64,000 bases of DNA from Trema orientale (Eukaryota > Streptophyta > Magnoliopsida > Rosales > Cannabaceae): NCBI GenBank assembly GCA_002914845.1, contig JXTC01000070.1:344961-408960 (forward strand), written 5' to 3'. Below the pieces are notes generated by a model that searched no databases, was not told the DNA's origin, and saw nothing but the letters and a program-made list of their open reading frames with translations. The stretch's first letter is position 1, and the number at the start of each line of letters is the position of its first letter. Of the stretch, positions 1 to 12,331 are shown piece after piece. A program made the translations under genes and the position numbers.

Positions 1-940
1 CTTCAAAATGGCTCATGAAAATGGGTTCCAATACACATAATTGGACTTTATAATGTATATGGGCTTCCAAGCCCAAGTCAAGCCATTTTCTAACATATTT
101 TTTCACCTTCAGTGAAAGCATTAGCTTCATGCATATCTCTCTTTTAAGTATAGCATAATTGTTCTAGGTACTAGGATTCAAATAACAACTTTGTAATATA
201 TGGTCAATACCCAAAAACAAATGGATCAAAAGTACCATATGAATTAATGGGCTGATCTCAAGAACCAACAATTATGAAGCAGAGCACATAAAGAGTGAAG
301 TTTTAACTTTTAACAGTGCAAACCGCAAAAGATTAACAAAGTCGTGAATTTACTTGTCATTACCCAAGTTCTAGTGCTCTTACCACGTACAAATAATAAT
401 TCATTGAGCCAACTTATCAAAATGGAAATTTTATCAACTTTTGTGTTCCACTTATGGTTAACTCTCTGACTCGAGATTTGTGCCTTGTAAAATTGAAAAA
501 TGGTCAAACCGTCTTCAATGGAACAGATTGATTTTAAAAATACTTAAAACTTAATGAGAAGGGGGCCAAAAAAAAAAAAGGGAAAAGAATTGTGAACTAA
601 AATCTGCAATTTCACTGAAATATTGGACATATAGCAAAGTTCTTTTAAGACAAGAATTAACTCTCTCATTAGCCAAAGCAAAGGTTCAACTTTTTAATAC
701 AAACAAAATCAATAGCCTAACTATAATATACATATAATATATATGTAGACCAAGAAACGACAGGTGAATTTAAAAGACAAAATTCAACCCAATTGTTTAA
801 TGAAATCCAAGTAAACAAATTCATAATTTTATAGAAAATTCAGTGAAGACTGACCTGAAGATTTCATTTCTGTCAGCACTCACCGAAGAGTAAGCAGTTG
901 CCTAATTGATTTTACGGCAATGGAACGCAAACATAAAACA
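1..940. other. Left-edge intergenic DNA, possible leader of a divergent gene
   Basis: No convincing coding region is visible; the only frame of note (310-507, minus) has low-quality composition and no family resemblance. Near 850-900 the minus strand holds good splice donors (CTTCAGGTCAGT and TCTTCGGTGAGT), just downstream of the GGGCT-rich, palindrome-bearing region at 955-1025. This would fit the first non-coding exon of a gene running left off the window and sharing a bidirectional promoter with PYRB. That is inference only. Confidence 0.2.
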
Positions 941-954
941 GGGATCTTATCTTC

Positions 955-968
955 AACGACATGTCGTT
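955..968. promoter_or_regulatory. Perfect 14-bp palindrome AACGACATGTCGTT
   Basis: The sequence reads the same on both strands and is followed by TT, giving TGTCGTTTT. GGGCT/GGGCTC boxes follow within 60 bp. The same palindrome, extended to 16 bp, recurs upstream of the DUF212 gene at 38107, and one-sided versions occur upstream of other genes in this window. A promoter element is inferred. Confidence 0.45.
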
Positions 969-1506
969 TTCTATCAAGCCAGGTTGACATGTTGTTGTGG
1001 GCTTCATGATGGGCTCATCAATAGTCCCATTAGAGAAATTTAGTATAAAAAAATATATATTTTTTTTAGGAAAAAGACCAAATGATTTTATTCTGCAAAC
1101 AGAATTTAAAGGTTATATTCCTTTTCCAAAAAAATGAGCGGTGTAACCGGTGTTCTGACAACATTTCCTTTTCCTTTTTCTTTTTTTTTCCTTTTTTTAT
1201 TTTACTTTTATTTATTTTTTCTTGTTTTTGGCCCTTAAACCCTATGTCATCTTTTTCTTTGTTTCCACTTTCCACCCTTTTTTCCCGGCAAACAAACAGA
1301 GTAACACGGTACAGTTCAGTACAGCACAACCGAACCACTACTTCACCTGGTATTTCCTCTATCTCAATCCCATTAAAATCAGCTGCTACTTATTACATCT
1401 TACTTCATAATACTAGTTTTCCATTTCGGATGTTTAATTTTCTTGCCAACCAAACAAAACCCAGAACACCTTCTCTAGTTCTGTTAGCAGGGCATCTTGT
1501 TTATAT

Positions 1507-1619
1507 ATATATATAAATTTTGTGGGTTTGGTCTGGATTTTCAAGGAAAGAAGTTATTTTGAAAATAGATATCATAGTAGAACTGGAACCCTGAAGGAGA
1601 GTAAAGTTTCGTGAGCAGT
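1507..1619 (+). promoter_or_regulatory. Probable PYRB TATA box and non-coding first exon
   Basis: A TATATATATAAA stretch at 1507-1518 is followed by about 100 bp of leader-like sequence ending at a donor (GAGCAG/TGTAAGTG region, about 1619). The matching acceptor would be the TATGTAG just before 3061, giving a 5' UTR intron of about 1.4 kb that ends 58 bp before the PYRB start codon. No other gene is visible between 1620 and 3060. Exact ends are not certain. Confidence 0.4.
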
Positions 1620-3118
1620 GTAAGTGTTTTTCTTCCCCATTTATTAAGAATAATCATGTATAAAAATTTTTGCTTTTTTTTTTTTTTTTGGAGTTATGGA
1701 TTTACAATCTAATTTCTCAAAACCCAATTGGTTCTGGTTTGAGATACTTTCTTTTTGCATTCTAATTAGTTACAGACTTACACTGAATATGGCCAGTGGA
1801 GTATATATTTGTCCCTGGTTCAGTTTATCAAATTTCTTTATATATCTATATATATATATATTGATAGGGATTTAATATGATTTAATCCTATCTATGTTGG
1901 TAGAACTTTGATTTATGTAGACGTTAGAACAACTGTATAGTTGGTAGATAAACTTATTGTTTGATGTCATCAGAGGTAAATCTCACAAATATTTTTGTCC
2001 CTTTTCTGCTTCTACTAAAGATAATGTTGAAAATAAAATTGTATGCATGAAACAAAGACATTAGAGCAAAAAAGAAATAGGAGTGAATGGTTAATTGTTG
2101 GTCTCGGTTTCTCTCTTGATTTGGGTGTTTGGTAAGTTTTCCTGTAAAATCTGTGTTTGGTTTATAAAATCTGTGTAGGTGGTTTGATTTTGGTGTTTTC
2201 CTGTGTATTTCGGTTTTTCGGTTTTGGTGGTTTGACAAGGATCTTTCATTATATTGATTTTGGTGTTTTGCTGCGTATTTCGGTTGTGGGTCTTTTGCTA
2301 AGAATCTTTCGTTATATCTATTTTGGCTGCATATTGCAAGTCATTCTTTCTGAAATCTTTTGTTTCTCTTGTTTGGTAAGTTTTTGAAATTGTCTCTATT
2401 AATGTCCCACCGTTTTCGACTTTGGTTATTAATTGTATTTGGATTTCCTAGAACAATGGTATTGATTTATTCCCTTGTATAAGAAATCGTGTTTCATTTA
2501 GTAGAATAATGGATTTTTCGTTTCAAGCATAAAGCATGTGACAAACGTCATATATTTTTCTTAAGTGGAAGGTTTATGATATTGGAGGGCAATTTTTGTT
2601 GATTGTATCGTTGGAAGGCAATTTTTCCTGTTTGTGCATCTCCTTACGCGTTTTGTGCGTTAATCTGTTTGTGTGCTTATGTCTTAGTTATTATTCTCTC
2701 TCTCAATTTTATGCTAATCTACCTCCTCGTATTATCAACAATATGACATGATTATTCGCTGCCCTTTCTGAAGTCTATTTTCTGTTGCTATGTTTCTGTA
2801 ACTAAGTAAATATAGGACATTCACGTAGTGATTCTGAAAACACGATAATTAAGTTAGATCTTCCTGTCTTTTTCAACTTCTTTGCTTGTGAAAAAAGGTG
2901 GGATTTTGAATGTGATGGTTTAACTAAGGAGGAATGAATGCATTGCTCTCTGCTGCCACTGGAAATTTATAAATTTTGGGTCCCTATCCCAGTTTAATGA
3001 ATTAATCTTATTTCTTTTGCTCATATATATATATATATATATATATGTATACATATATGTAGGTCCTTCAGAGTGTTTGAGTGAAACGACTTGATTCCAT
3101 CAAGCCAATCTTAGAGAT

Positions 3119-4892
3119 ATGGCCATGGCTGCTTCTTCTTCTTTATTTACATGTTCATTGCAAGAGGGCAGGTGCTCTCCAGAAACAAAGTCATGCTCTA
3201 AGAATTTCATGTGCAATTACGTGAATCTTATGCATAAACAATTGGGTTGCTCTGAATCAAAGCATGTCAGACATTCAAGATTTTTATTCAATGAGAAGTC
3301 ATTGATGTTGAAAGAGACTGAGGGATTATTGAAAAGGAAAGGAATTCTGTGCCGGGCAGTGAAAATTGAAAATCCACCTTCTTTTACGGTGGGGAAGAAG
3401 TTTCAACTTGATGATGTGATTGAAGCTCAACAATTTGATAGAGATACTCTGAGTGCTATATTTGAAGTTGCACGAGAGATGGAGAGGATCGAAAAGAATT
3501 CATCTGGTAGCCAAATTCTCAAGGGTTATCTAATGGCGACCCTTTTTTATGAGCCATCTACACGAACTAGGCTTTCCTTTGAGTCTGCCATGAAACGATT
3601 AGGCGGGGAAGTTTTGACAACTGAAAATGCTCGGGAATTTTCCTCAGCAGCTAAAGGAGAAACACTTGAAGGTAATCCCTTTCATTTGCTTTACAGGGTC
3701 CACAGATGTGGTTTTCCCAGAATTGCTTGTGATTTTGATCTTGATTTACAGATACTATAAGAACTGTTGAAGGTTACTCAGACATCATTGTCATGCGGCA
3801 CTTTGAGAGTGGTGCTGCAAAAAGAGCTGCAGCCACAGCTGGCATCCCTATTATCAATGCAGGAGATGGTCCTGGACAGCATCCAACGCAAGTATGGATA
3901 AAATTATCCTTATTGCATTTGACTAGTGAACTTGAAGACTAATGATAGGCCAGCATGGCATGATCATAACGTCTCAAATAACCAAGGCTACTAGTAGATT
4001 AAATCTTGACAATTTTTTTCCATCTTTTATCTCTGTGCTTCTGGGATTTTGTGTCAACAGGCTCTTTTAGATGTCTATACCGTTGAAAGAGAAATAGGAA
4101 AACTGGACGGCATTAAAGTTGGGCTCGTTGGGGATCTCGCTAATGGAAGGACAGTGCGGTCCCTTGCATACTTACTTGCAAAGTATAAAGACGTGAAGAT
4201 CTACTTTGTTTCTCCTGATGTGGTGAAAATGAAGGTGTTGTAGACTGTTGACCTAGTGTTGTTAGTTTGAAACTAAAAAGAATGATCAGTTTATGAGCTA
4301 TTGACACCTTTTATGTTCTCTTTTACAGGATGATATAAAAGATTATTTGACGTCCCAGGGCATTGAATGGGAAGAAAGTGCTGATCTAATTGAAGTGGCC
4401 GCAAAATGTGATGTGGTCTATCAAACTCGCATTCAACGTGAACGGTTTGGGGAGAGAATCGATCTATATGAAGAAGCTCGAGGCAAGTACATTGTGGACC
4501 ATCGTGTGTTGGAGGTGATGCCAAAGCATGCTGTGGTCATGCACCCTCTACCAAGGCTTGATGAAGTAAGTTATTTGAATCTTTGAGACTTCGAGTGAGA
4601 TTGATTCGCTTTCAAAAAAAAATCATTGTGTTGTAAGTACTTATTAGCACCAGTTGAGTTGACGAGAATTTTATAGTTACATGATGAAATAGTTGCCCAT
4701 AAACCAAACCGTGAGTTTTAGCTGTAGGGTAATTTAGCACTCCCCATACTTCTAGTGACTTTCTTTTGTCATTTATATATACAGATTACTGTTGATGTTG
4801 ATTCGGATCCAAGAGCTGCCTATTTCAGACAAGCAAAGAACGGCCTTTATATCAGAATGGCTCTTTTGAAACTCCTGCTTGTTGGGTGGTGA
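3119..4892 (+). CDS. PYRB: Aspartate carbamoyltransferase, chloroplastic
   Basis: Catalyses carbamoyl phosphate plus L-aspartate to carbamoyl-aspartate, the committed step of plastid de novo pyrimidine synthesis. Five exons join in phase: 3119-3671, 3752-3891, 4061-4234, 4329-4565 and 4785-4892, giving 403 residues, close to the usual plant length. The first 80 or so residues are Ser-rich and lack acidic clusters, as in a transit peptide. The carbamoyl-phosphate loop STRTRLSFE starts at residue 147, HPTQ lies at about 228-231 (end of exon 2) and HPLPR at about 361-365 (exon 4); all are family signatures. The ATG at 3119 is the first in frame and follows a likely 5' UTR intron. Its 3' end faces CNX5, with about 470 bp between the two stop codons. 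Plant enzymes are inhibited by UMP; nothing here shows special regulation. No damage was seen. Confidence 0.95.
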
Positions 4893-5364
4893 GGCAGGCA
4901 TCATCTTCACCCTCTAGTTTTGATATCTTTGTTGGGTTTGCTCGGGTTGTTTGAACTTGTTTTCATCAAGAACTGCGAGAATTGCTCAAGTTGAAAGGAT
5001 GATCAATTATCAATAAATCTGAGTTATATCTCTCTTTAAACCATAACCACAAGGAAAATATGCCATTCATCCAAAAAAAAAAGATGCCTAGAAAACTTTC
5101 AATAGGCGGTTTGCTCTGCTTCTGTGATTCAATGATATGAAAGTTAAAACTTTTCATTTGAGGTCTAATACCAGATTCAACCTTCATTGTGGAATGCCAG
5201 TGACAAATGGATGGAAACACAGAACTTGTATATCAAAACTGCTCATAATTACTTTCGGTCGTTCATAAATATGCAAATATAAGACTATAAAACTAGCGAA
5301 AGTGACAATATATTGTAGAATATAAGGATAGATTACTGAGAAGTGCCACACCAAGCATATCCCC

Positions 5365-8300
5365 CTAATACATGGGAAAGTTTGGATCCACATCTCGGGC
5401 CCAACCCTCCAGTCCCCCAATGATGTCCTTGGCTGAAGTGAAACCCATCTTGTGAAGATACTGAACAGCCCTCTGAGAATCATTACCCCTTCTACACAGT
5501 ACATATAATTGGGCACCTGAACCAGAATTTGTTTTATTCCCCTCTTCCTCTAAAGCTGAAGAGATTTCAGGCAACCTAGCCTCCAAACTTCGGAAAGGGA
5601 TATTCAAAGACCCAGGCAGAGAAACAATCTTGAAATGGTGTTCCGGACGAACATCAACCAAGAGATGCGCTTCACCTTTAACAATTTTCTCCTTAAACTC
5701 CTTGGTACTTATTCTGGAATCTGCCTGAAGTAGGTTTAATTTCAAAGGTGACTGCAAATTTGAAGACCCTTATTAATATTGCTCACAGAAAACCAGTCAT
5801 TGTCTCTTTGATAAACAAATTTTAAATCTCAATTATTGTGCATTCATTATATTCTATGAGTTAAATCAAACCTCATCGATACAAAATATTCAGTCAAAAG
5901 GGAAGGAAAGTCATAATAAGCATAGTACCGGAGATAGTGGAGTCTCAGTAAATTTCTCATAATCAAATTCCTGAAACTGTTGCCTGGTGAATGTAGCATT
6001 TTCACCACAGGCTTCACATTGGAACGACCTTCCTCGAATCTTGACCTGCATTGAAGAATAAATATCAGACCTGATTCATATGAATACACATCACGAAAAG
6101 AAAGAGAAACCGAAAAAAAAAAAAAAAGAAAGTCGATTTTCAAGTAAGAACAAATTGACGCCACTTAGCAGCAAACCAGATCAATGCAACATATTTACAA
6201 AGCCACTCAACTTTAAACATTTTCCATAGATACTTTCAACAACCAAAAGTTTCATCTTGTTTGATTAATTTTCAGCCTGTCGCACAAGATTTGATCTTTT
6301 CCATATCCTGATTGCATACGGGAAAAAAAAAAACATACAATTCTAATCCGTGCCGACAATGCATCAAATAGAAGCATCCTTCCTGAGAGGGGTTCACCAA
6401 TTGCACTTGCAATCTTAATAGCCTCTAGAGCTTGGAGACAGCCGATTACACCAGGAACTGAAATAAATAATGTAAGAATCAAGGATCTCAAAAAAGTTCA
6501 AATAGAAATCAAACAACGAATGCAAGACATCGAAGCTTTTAAAACTCATACATTTCCTTGTCTTCCTCGTGCACTAATGCGACAAGTTTGGAACTATCTG
6601 TGTCATTAATACTTTTCTCTCCTAGTTGTTGGAAGAATCCACTTGTAGTTGTATACTTATGCCTAATTCTTTGGTAAACTCAATCAACTTCTAAGACATA
6701 GTTTGAGCCTCTTCTTCATTTAAGGATAGAAGATATTAATATTGAATCTGTAAAATAATGTCTGGACTTTATACTTTTTAGAACAATTAAGTGACTCACC
6801 AACTCCCAGAACACCACTATCAGCACATCTTTGGCATGCTGTTGAAGGTGGCGGAGTCGGAAACAAGCATCGGTAGCATGGACCACCATTGTAATTGTAC
6901 ACTGTAAGCTGCATAATATATACGGAGGAGCTGTTATTGAAAATTTTGAGAATCAGAGGATAATTACAATTTAAAGCACAACCCTTATTCAGAAATAAAC
7001 ACATTTTGGGTTGAAACAGAATATAAAGCTTGCTGCATACGTACCTGACCTTCCAGTCCCAGTGCAGCACCCGACACAAGAGGCTGCATGCATAGACATT
7101 TTACCAATTAGTACTTTAGGAAAGTAACTAGGAGAACTTAGATTCTTCTGTCAAGTTACAAAAGCAGCTTAGATAAAGCAATAATGCTAAATTTCACAAG
7201 AAAAAATGAGCTTCTGCATATTGCAAAACAGATTTATTTCAATATCAGAAACATCAAGAGAAATTCAGTTATTCAAGAATAAAGCAGTTTTCACTACAAA
7301 TGTTCCTCAAATTCTCTTTCACACTTGTATAAGGCACCTACTACCAAAAGTTATAGATACCAATAAACCCACACATAAGGCAGCTCTCCCGGTTACCTAC
7401 CTTCCAGCCCTAGGTAGTAGGTCCAATTCAAGTCAATAATGTAAAGCACAGAATCAAATAAGTTGTTATCTGTTCGATCAATCCTAATTGCTAATACACA
7501 ATCATAAATCAACAAGGCCTACAAGATCATCAAAAGGAGGAAAATTTACCTTCCCTAATACAACACAACAATCACTAATCATGTAACGGCTTGGAGCATT
7601 GTCAGTTGCATCTACTACTATATCATATCTGGGAAATATCGTTAATTAGGGAAATCACAACTTTCAGGTGCTTGAAATATGTGCATTTTTTATTTTAAAA
7701 AAAAAAGAAAAGAAAATAAACAAAGGGAGAAAGTGAGATTCAAAGGATAATAATGAAAAGAAAAAGAAACAATTCAAACCCATATATAAAGGATACTGGC
7801 TCAGAATTTCCAAAGCATTTGATGTGCGTAAAGCTTCTTGGTGTTCCACAATCTTAATCGTAGAGTTGATCCTGAATAGCAAAGACGAAATCAGAGAACA
7901 TGCAGGAAAATATGTACAGTAAACTCTAAAGAAATCCTGCAGAAAATTTATTGTAAAGAAATTTGGCAGAAGATGAAAAGGCCTTCACTCAAATGTAACA
8001 TATAAAACATAGGAAAACATACGAGCGACAAGCAGCAGCAGCCGATTTTACTTTTGGCTGACCAATATATTCTTCGGTATGAATAATCTAAGGGATAAAA
8101 CACAAAATAGAAGTTAGCTTTTTCACGCTTGGTAATCCGAGGGGGCAGAGACAATTAAAAAGTAACTAATGGCAAAAGCTATATTGTGCTATACTGGTAA
8201 CGCTTTAGTAGCATAAATAAATCTTGTCACTTTAATAAATAATGAATCTGAACTCTTCATTTATGTAAACAGCTACAAAAGAAAGTGAAGATGTCTCTAT

Positions 8301-9223
8301 CCAAATGACCAAGAAAGCATTCACATAATGACAGTAAACACTGCTTTCTCTTCCGATATAATTAATTACAACAGTTCTAGCAGGCACCAAATTTATACCT
8401 GCCTGTGCATATTATTAAGCTCAACCACATCATGATCAACAATTCCCAAACGGCCTACAAAAAATCCCATAAAGAAATCAGTGCCTAATAACCCGAAAAG
8501 ATTCAAATTGCAACAACTATGGACAAAGCACTAAATTAATGCCAGTATATGTCTATATACCAAAAGGGTCTTACTTCACTAACTCCCTAGAGTGAGAAAT
8601 CTTACCAACACCACAAGCTGCGAGATATAACAGCGCAGGGGAGCCCAACCCGCCAGCTCCAACTACTAATATCGATGACTTTAACAAATTCGACTGCCCT
8701 ACAACAAAATTCAAAAATACCCATTTAGAAATTACATACAAAAAAGCCAAAAAAACAAGACTCTTTGATTGGTTTATGTGGTGAATTAGTAAATTATCAA
8801 TGATTGGAAATACACTACTGCTTAAGAATAAACTTTAATCAAAACACAGGCACTTTTGTATATTATCAGATAAATTCATGGTATACAGTATACACACACA
8901 TCTATACATATACGTATATCGAAATTTTGTATGTATTGATGAATATGATATGAGCAGTAACCTTGAACTCCAAAAGAAGGAAGCAAGAGGTGCCGACTGT
9001 ATCGATAAATATTATCGGGCGATAAACCGTGACCGAAACCCGAATCAAAACCCGAAATTGGAGGACAAGAGCCGTTCAAGACGGCGTCGTTTCCATGACT
9101 AGGGTTTATCTCGCGAAGCTGAGCTTCCAGAGCCGATATCCGGCGGTCTATGTCGCTTCTCGTGGCTTTCAGAGTTTCTATCTGGCGGAGAATTTGAGAG
9201 GCGTCTCCACCGTTGGACTCCAT
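5365..9223 (-). CDS. CNX5: Adenylyltransferase and sulfurtransferase MOCS3/CNX5
   Basis: A cytosolic E1-like enzyme that adenylates and then thiocarboxylates small sulfur carriers (MOCS2A/CNX7 for molybdenum cofactor, URM1 for tRNA thiolation). Eleven exons on the minus strand: 9223-8962, 8698-8606, 8454-8399, 8087-8023, 7871-7797, 7628-7550, 7083-7045, 6908-6800, 6457-6339, 6045-5929 and 5751-5365; all join in phase to give 466 residues, the family's length. After an N-terminal coiled segment, the ThiF domain shows the ATP loop GAGGLGSP (residues 101-108). Zinc pairs are C234xxC237 and C309xxC312, and the catalytic Cys lies in CADSGVLG (C251). The C-terminal rhodanese domain carries CRRGNDSQ with the persulfide Cys at 424. 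The ATG at 9223 is confirmed as a real ATG. AAACGACA/TGTCGTTT motifs occur upstream at 9287, 9390 and 9437. Confidence 0.95.
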
Positions 9224-9239
9224 GGACTCGCAGAGTGAG

Positions 9240-10420
9240 CTGATAGGAGAGACTGCAATGGAGTTTCGAAGAAAAACCCTAACCCAAAACGACAGTCGCA
9301 GCAGGTGAGGATTTCAGCGTTTTGTATCTTCGCTGCACTTTGACTACGTCACGGTTTGACTCTTGAAGGTCTAAAAAAGTAATAAAAATTGTCGTTTTTA
9401 TAACTAAACAAATAAACCTTTTTTAATTTTAAAAAAAAACGACAAACCTTCACGACAAAAATATAGCCTCTTTATGCAATTATAACAAAAAAAGGGCGCG
9501 TCTACAAAAAAAAAATAGTATGATAAACTTTATAACTTATACTATGGATACCAACTATAATCTAAAATCTCTTTATATACTTGAAAAATTAATTTAATTG
9601 TATCATTGTGATTTGTGATTGGTATAATATAGTGTATTATAAATGATACCAAGACCACTTTCTAATTTGAATAAACCAATTCAAATAATACAATAGTGTG
9701 ATTGTAAGGATAGCCTAATAGCCTAATAGTAATCACATGTAAATGGTAAGCATAGCTTAATAGTAATCATACGTGAACTGTAAATGTTTTTTTCCAAATT
9801 AGAAATAAAATAAAAAGATAATATCACTTTTATACTTTTTATTTTGACATTTTGTTTAATTTGTATCTTATGTTTTAATTATTATCAATATTGACCCTTA
9901 GATTTAATATTTGTAACAAATTTATACTATGACACTAATTTAAAGTAATTTATTTACAAAGATGATTTAATAAACTTATTCTCGGATTAATTTTAATTTT
10001 ATATAAAATATAAAATATAATTTAAACAAAGCGCCAAAATATAAAGTATAAAAGTGATATTATCCTAAAATAAAATACTCTTAACTATTATTGTTGTTTT
10101 CATATACAATGTGTTAGGAGTTACAGTTCACATGTCATTTTTACTGTATGGAACTGTGTTATACAACTTTTTCCAGTATTTTGACAATAACCTTAAATTT
10201 TCTCCCCTCAAGAGACACTTCAAAAAGTTATTTACTTCATAAAACTTTATAATTGACTACAATTATTTGTCTCTTTTTTATTTTTCTTTTTTTTTTTCTT
10301 TTTTTATGGGTCTGTCCTCTTTCTACATGAGAAGGAAGTATAGTTTATTATGGTAGCCAGACACTAAAATACAAAATTAACACTTTGTGAGGAAAAAGCA
10401 ATACATGTAAGCAAAGCCTT
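9240..10420. other. Intergenic DNA upstream of CNX5 and the LEA-like gene
   Basis: No gene is visible. It holds the CNX5 promoter side (9240-9450), a 14-bp match at 9493-9506 to the end of the MITE at 22263 (AGGGCGCGTCTACA), a short direct repeat around 9715-9775 (TAGCCTAATAG and TAGTAATCA), and the MITE listed at 9817. Confidence 0.6.
9817..10065. mobile_element. MITE-like element with about 35-bp terminal inverted repeats
   Basis: The left end reads GATAATATCACTTTTATACT and the right end is its near-exact reverse complement (AAGTATAAAAGTGATATTAT). The similarity continues inward through TTTGTTTAA. Flanks on both sides contain AAATAAAATA, which could be a 9-10 bp target duplication but is too simple to be sure. 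The element is about 249 bp and non-coding; superfamily is not determined. Confidence 0.5.
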
Positions 10421-10486
10421 TAGCCTTGCATGGCATTACCGAAATGGCAAATCTACACAACAACACGTAGGTTTCCGAGCAAATCC

Positions 10487-10492
10487 CACGTG
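10487..10492 (+). promoter_or_regulatory. G-box/ABRE CACGTG upstream of the LEA-like gene
   Basis: CCCACGTGTA lies about 125 bp before the start codon, with a second ACGT core near 10465 and a possible TATA stretch (GTATATATG) near 10530. CACGTGT is the classic abscisic-acid response element, which suits a LEA-type gene. Function is inferred. Confidence 0.4.
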
Positions 10493-10615
10493 TACTGCAC
10501 TGCCCTTTGTCCATGTCAATTCAGTTGTGTATATATGTCATTCAATATTCGTCTTAGCTCTCTCAACTTCCCCCATCTGAATTTTGAAACCAATTCTGGT
10601 GTTGGTTCATCAAAG

Positions 10616-11536
10616 ATGAGTAGCTTTGTCTTTCTTCTCAATAGTAACTTCTCAAAAATGTCCTTAGTCAGGCCGTTAAGTACCCCATGTCTCAACAATC
10701 CCATCAAGGTACTCATAAGTTATACCAATAATAGTAATGCTGAACTAGCTAAGCAGCCATATCTCATTAATTTCCTTCTTGGTTTGTCTTATATAAGAAT
10801 TAGTTTAAATCAGTTTTACATAGAAAGAGCAGGTATATATATCTTGTAGTTCTTTTTCTTTTCATCTATTTTTCTTTTTGCTTCAACTCTTGAATTTCTT
10901 ATTCTTCTTCTTGAGAGTTGGGATATATATTAGTAGCAGTAGCTGGACAATTTTAACGGACCAATTCTGAGACTAAAAGTACTTACGATATAGTACCAAT
11001 AGTTGAAATTGAATAATTGAATGTAAACTATAGTAAAAGCGCGCCCTTGGTATGATTCTACTNTAATAGTATAGTTGTGTGAATGATATATTTTGTATGG
11101 TTTTTACGCCTAGCTTAGCTAACAATCTTATATATGTGAAATTTTGGAAGTTTGTGTGTAAATGAAGACGCCCTTTCGCGTAAATTAGAAACTGTATTTT
11201 TAAGTTCTCTAAAATCATATATATGTGACGTATGTATATCAGTACATGTTTGTACAGAAATACAACCAAGCAAGCAAAGGGCATGATACTAGGCATGAGA
11301 TTAAGGAAGAGAGAGCACCTTCAACCGCTGAGGTAATAAAAAAGATGGCTGAGGAGAAGCTCCGGGAGGCTGAACAAGGTGTGGCGAGTCAGGTCTCTGA
11401 TAAGACATATGATGCAACCGAAGAGGCCACTTTGGGTGAAGCTAAGCTTAACACTGTCAAGAACAGATACAAGGAGCGCGAACCAGGTGCTGACTTCCGC
11501 CGGAGAGGGGATGATGATCGTGATGATAAGAAGTGA
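10616..11536 (+). CDS. Small LEA-like protein, probably mitochondrial (At4g13230-like)
   Basis: Two exons, 10616-10708 and 11258-11536, join in phase (ATCAAG/GTACTC donor, TGTACAG/AAATAC acceptor) to give 123 residues. Exon 1 encodes a Ser/Leu/Arg-bearing N-terminus (MSSFVFLLNSNFSKMSLVRP) that looks like an organelle presequence. Exon 2 is charged and low in hydrophobics, with VIKKMAEEKLREAEQGV, VSDKTYDATEEA and a C-terminal RRRGDDDRDDKK tail. This composition resembles LEA proteins, and I recall similar Arabidopsis proteins annotated as LEA family. Role would be protection of membranes or proteins during dehydration (family knowledge, not shown here). A second ATG within exon 1 (codon 15) is an alternative start. 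A G-box/ABRE lies upstream. Confidence 0.65.
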
Positions 11537-12331
11537 TCATGATAATCAGTAGAAAAAAAATTCATTCGACTTGAATCATACTTAGCTGTAATTCCAATAC
11601 ATCAGAGAGAAGAAAGTGATGAATTGTCACACTAAGTAGTTTGAAATGAGTGTTTACCATGAAACTGGGGTTTTAATGTGTACCTTTGTGATTGTAAGAA
11701 GAAAATTTTTACAAGAACAGGTGATAGTTTCTTCTTAAGTTTATTCGGTGTAACCAATGTTGACATATGTTATCGTAAATTGATATTCATATGTTTCAAA
11801 ATTTTGTCGTTATTGCCTTATTGGTATGGCTTGCATGCTTAATGTTGCACAACTAGAAGTTCAAGTAAATAGGACTCTCTGTTTAGGGAATCTGTCTTCT
11901 CATTTTTGGTTTCTTTGATCAAAGAGAAAATTTACTACACCGATTCATTGCTTCTTGTTGGATGCAAATTGTTCCAAGTTCAAAACCAGAATACCTTTTA
12001 GTAGATAAATACAATTGCCAAGGCATGAATATAAGAGAAACGACCAATAAGACAATTACTACCAATGGAACAACCAAATAACAGTTCCATTCTACAGACA
12101 GAGCAATAATGCTACAAATACTTCTTTTTGTTCTTGTCTCTTTTTTTTTTTTTTTTTCCTTTTTTTTTCTTTCTCCTTCTCTTTCTTTATTGAACTCCTT
12201 AACAATTAATTAAATATAAAATAAAGGGTTTCACAAAGCGGACAAAGCTGAAAAGGAGGGAAACGGAACTACATGGAGTTACTTCGATCATGAAAAGAGT
12301 TCAACAGAGAACTTCATTGCACGAATGCATG
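11537..12331. other. Intergenic DNA between LEA-like and STIG1-like genes
   Basis: Contains the 3' UTR of the LEA-like gene and the 3' UTR of the convergent STIG1-like gene. A long pyrimidine tract (T-rich with CTT runs) occupies about 12123-12190. No gene seen. Confidence 0.5.

Noticed and set aside
1082-1516. Open frame of 144 codons, plus strand
   Set aside because: Composition follows a T/C-rich tract just upstream of the PYRB TATA box; no protein features.
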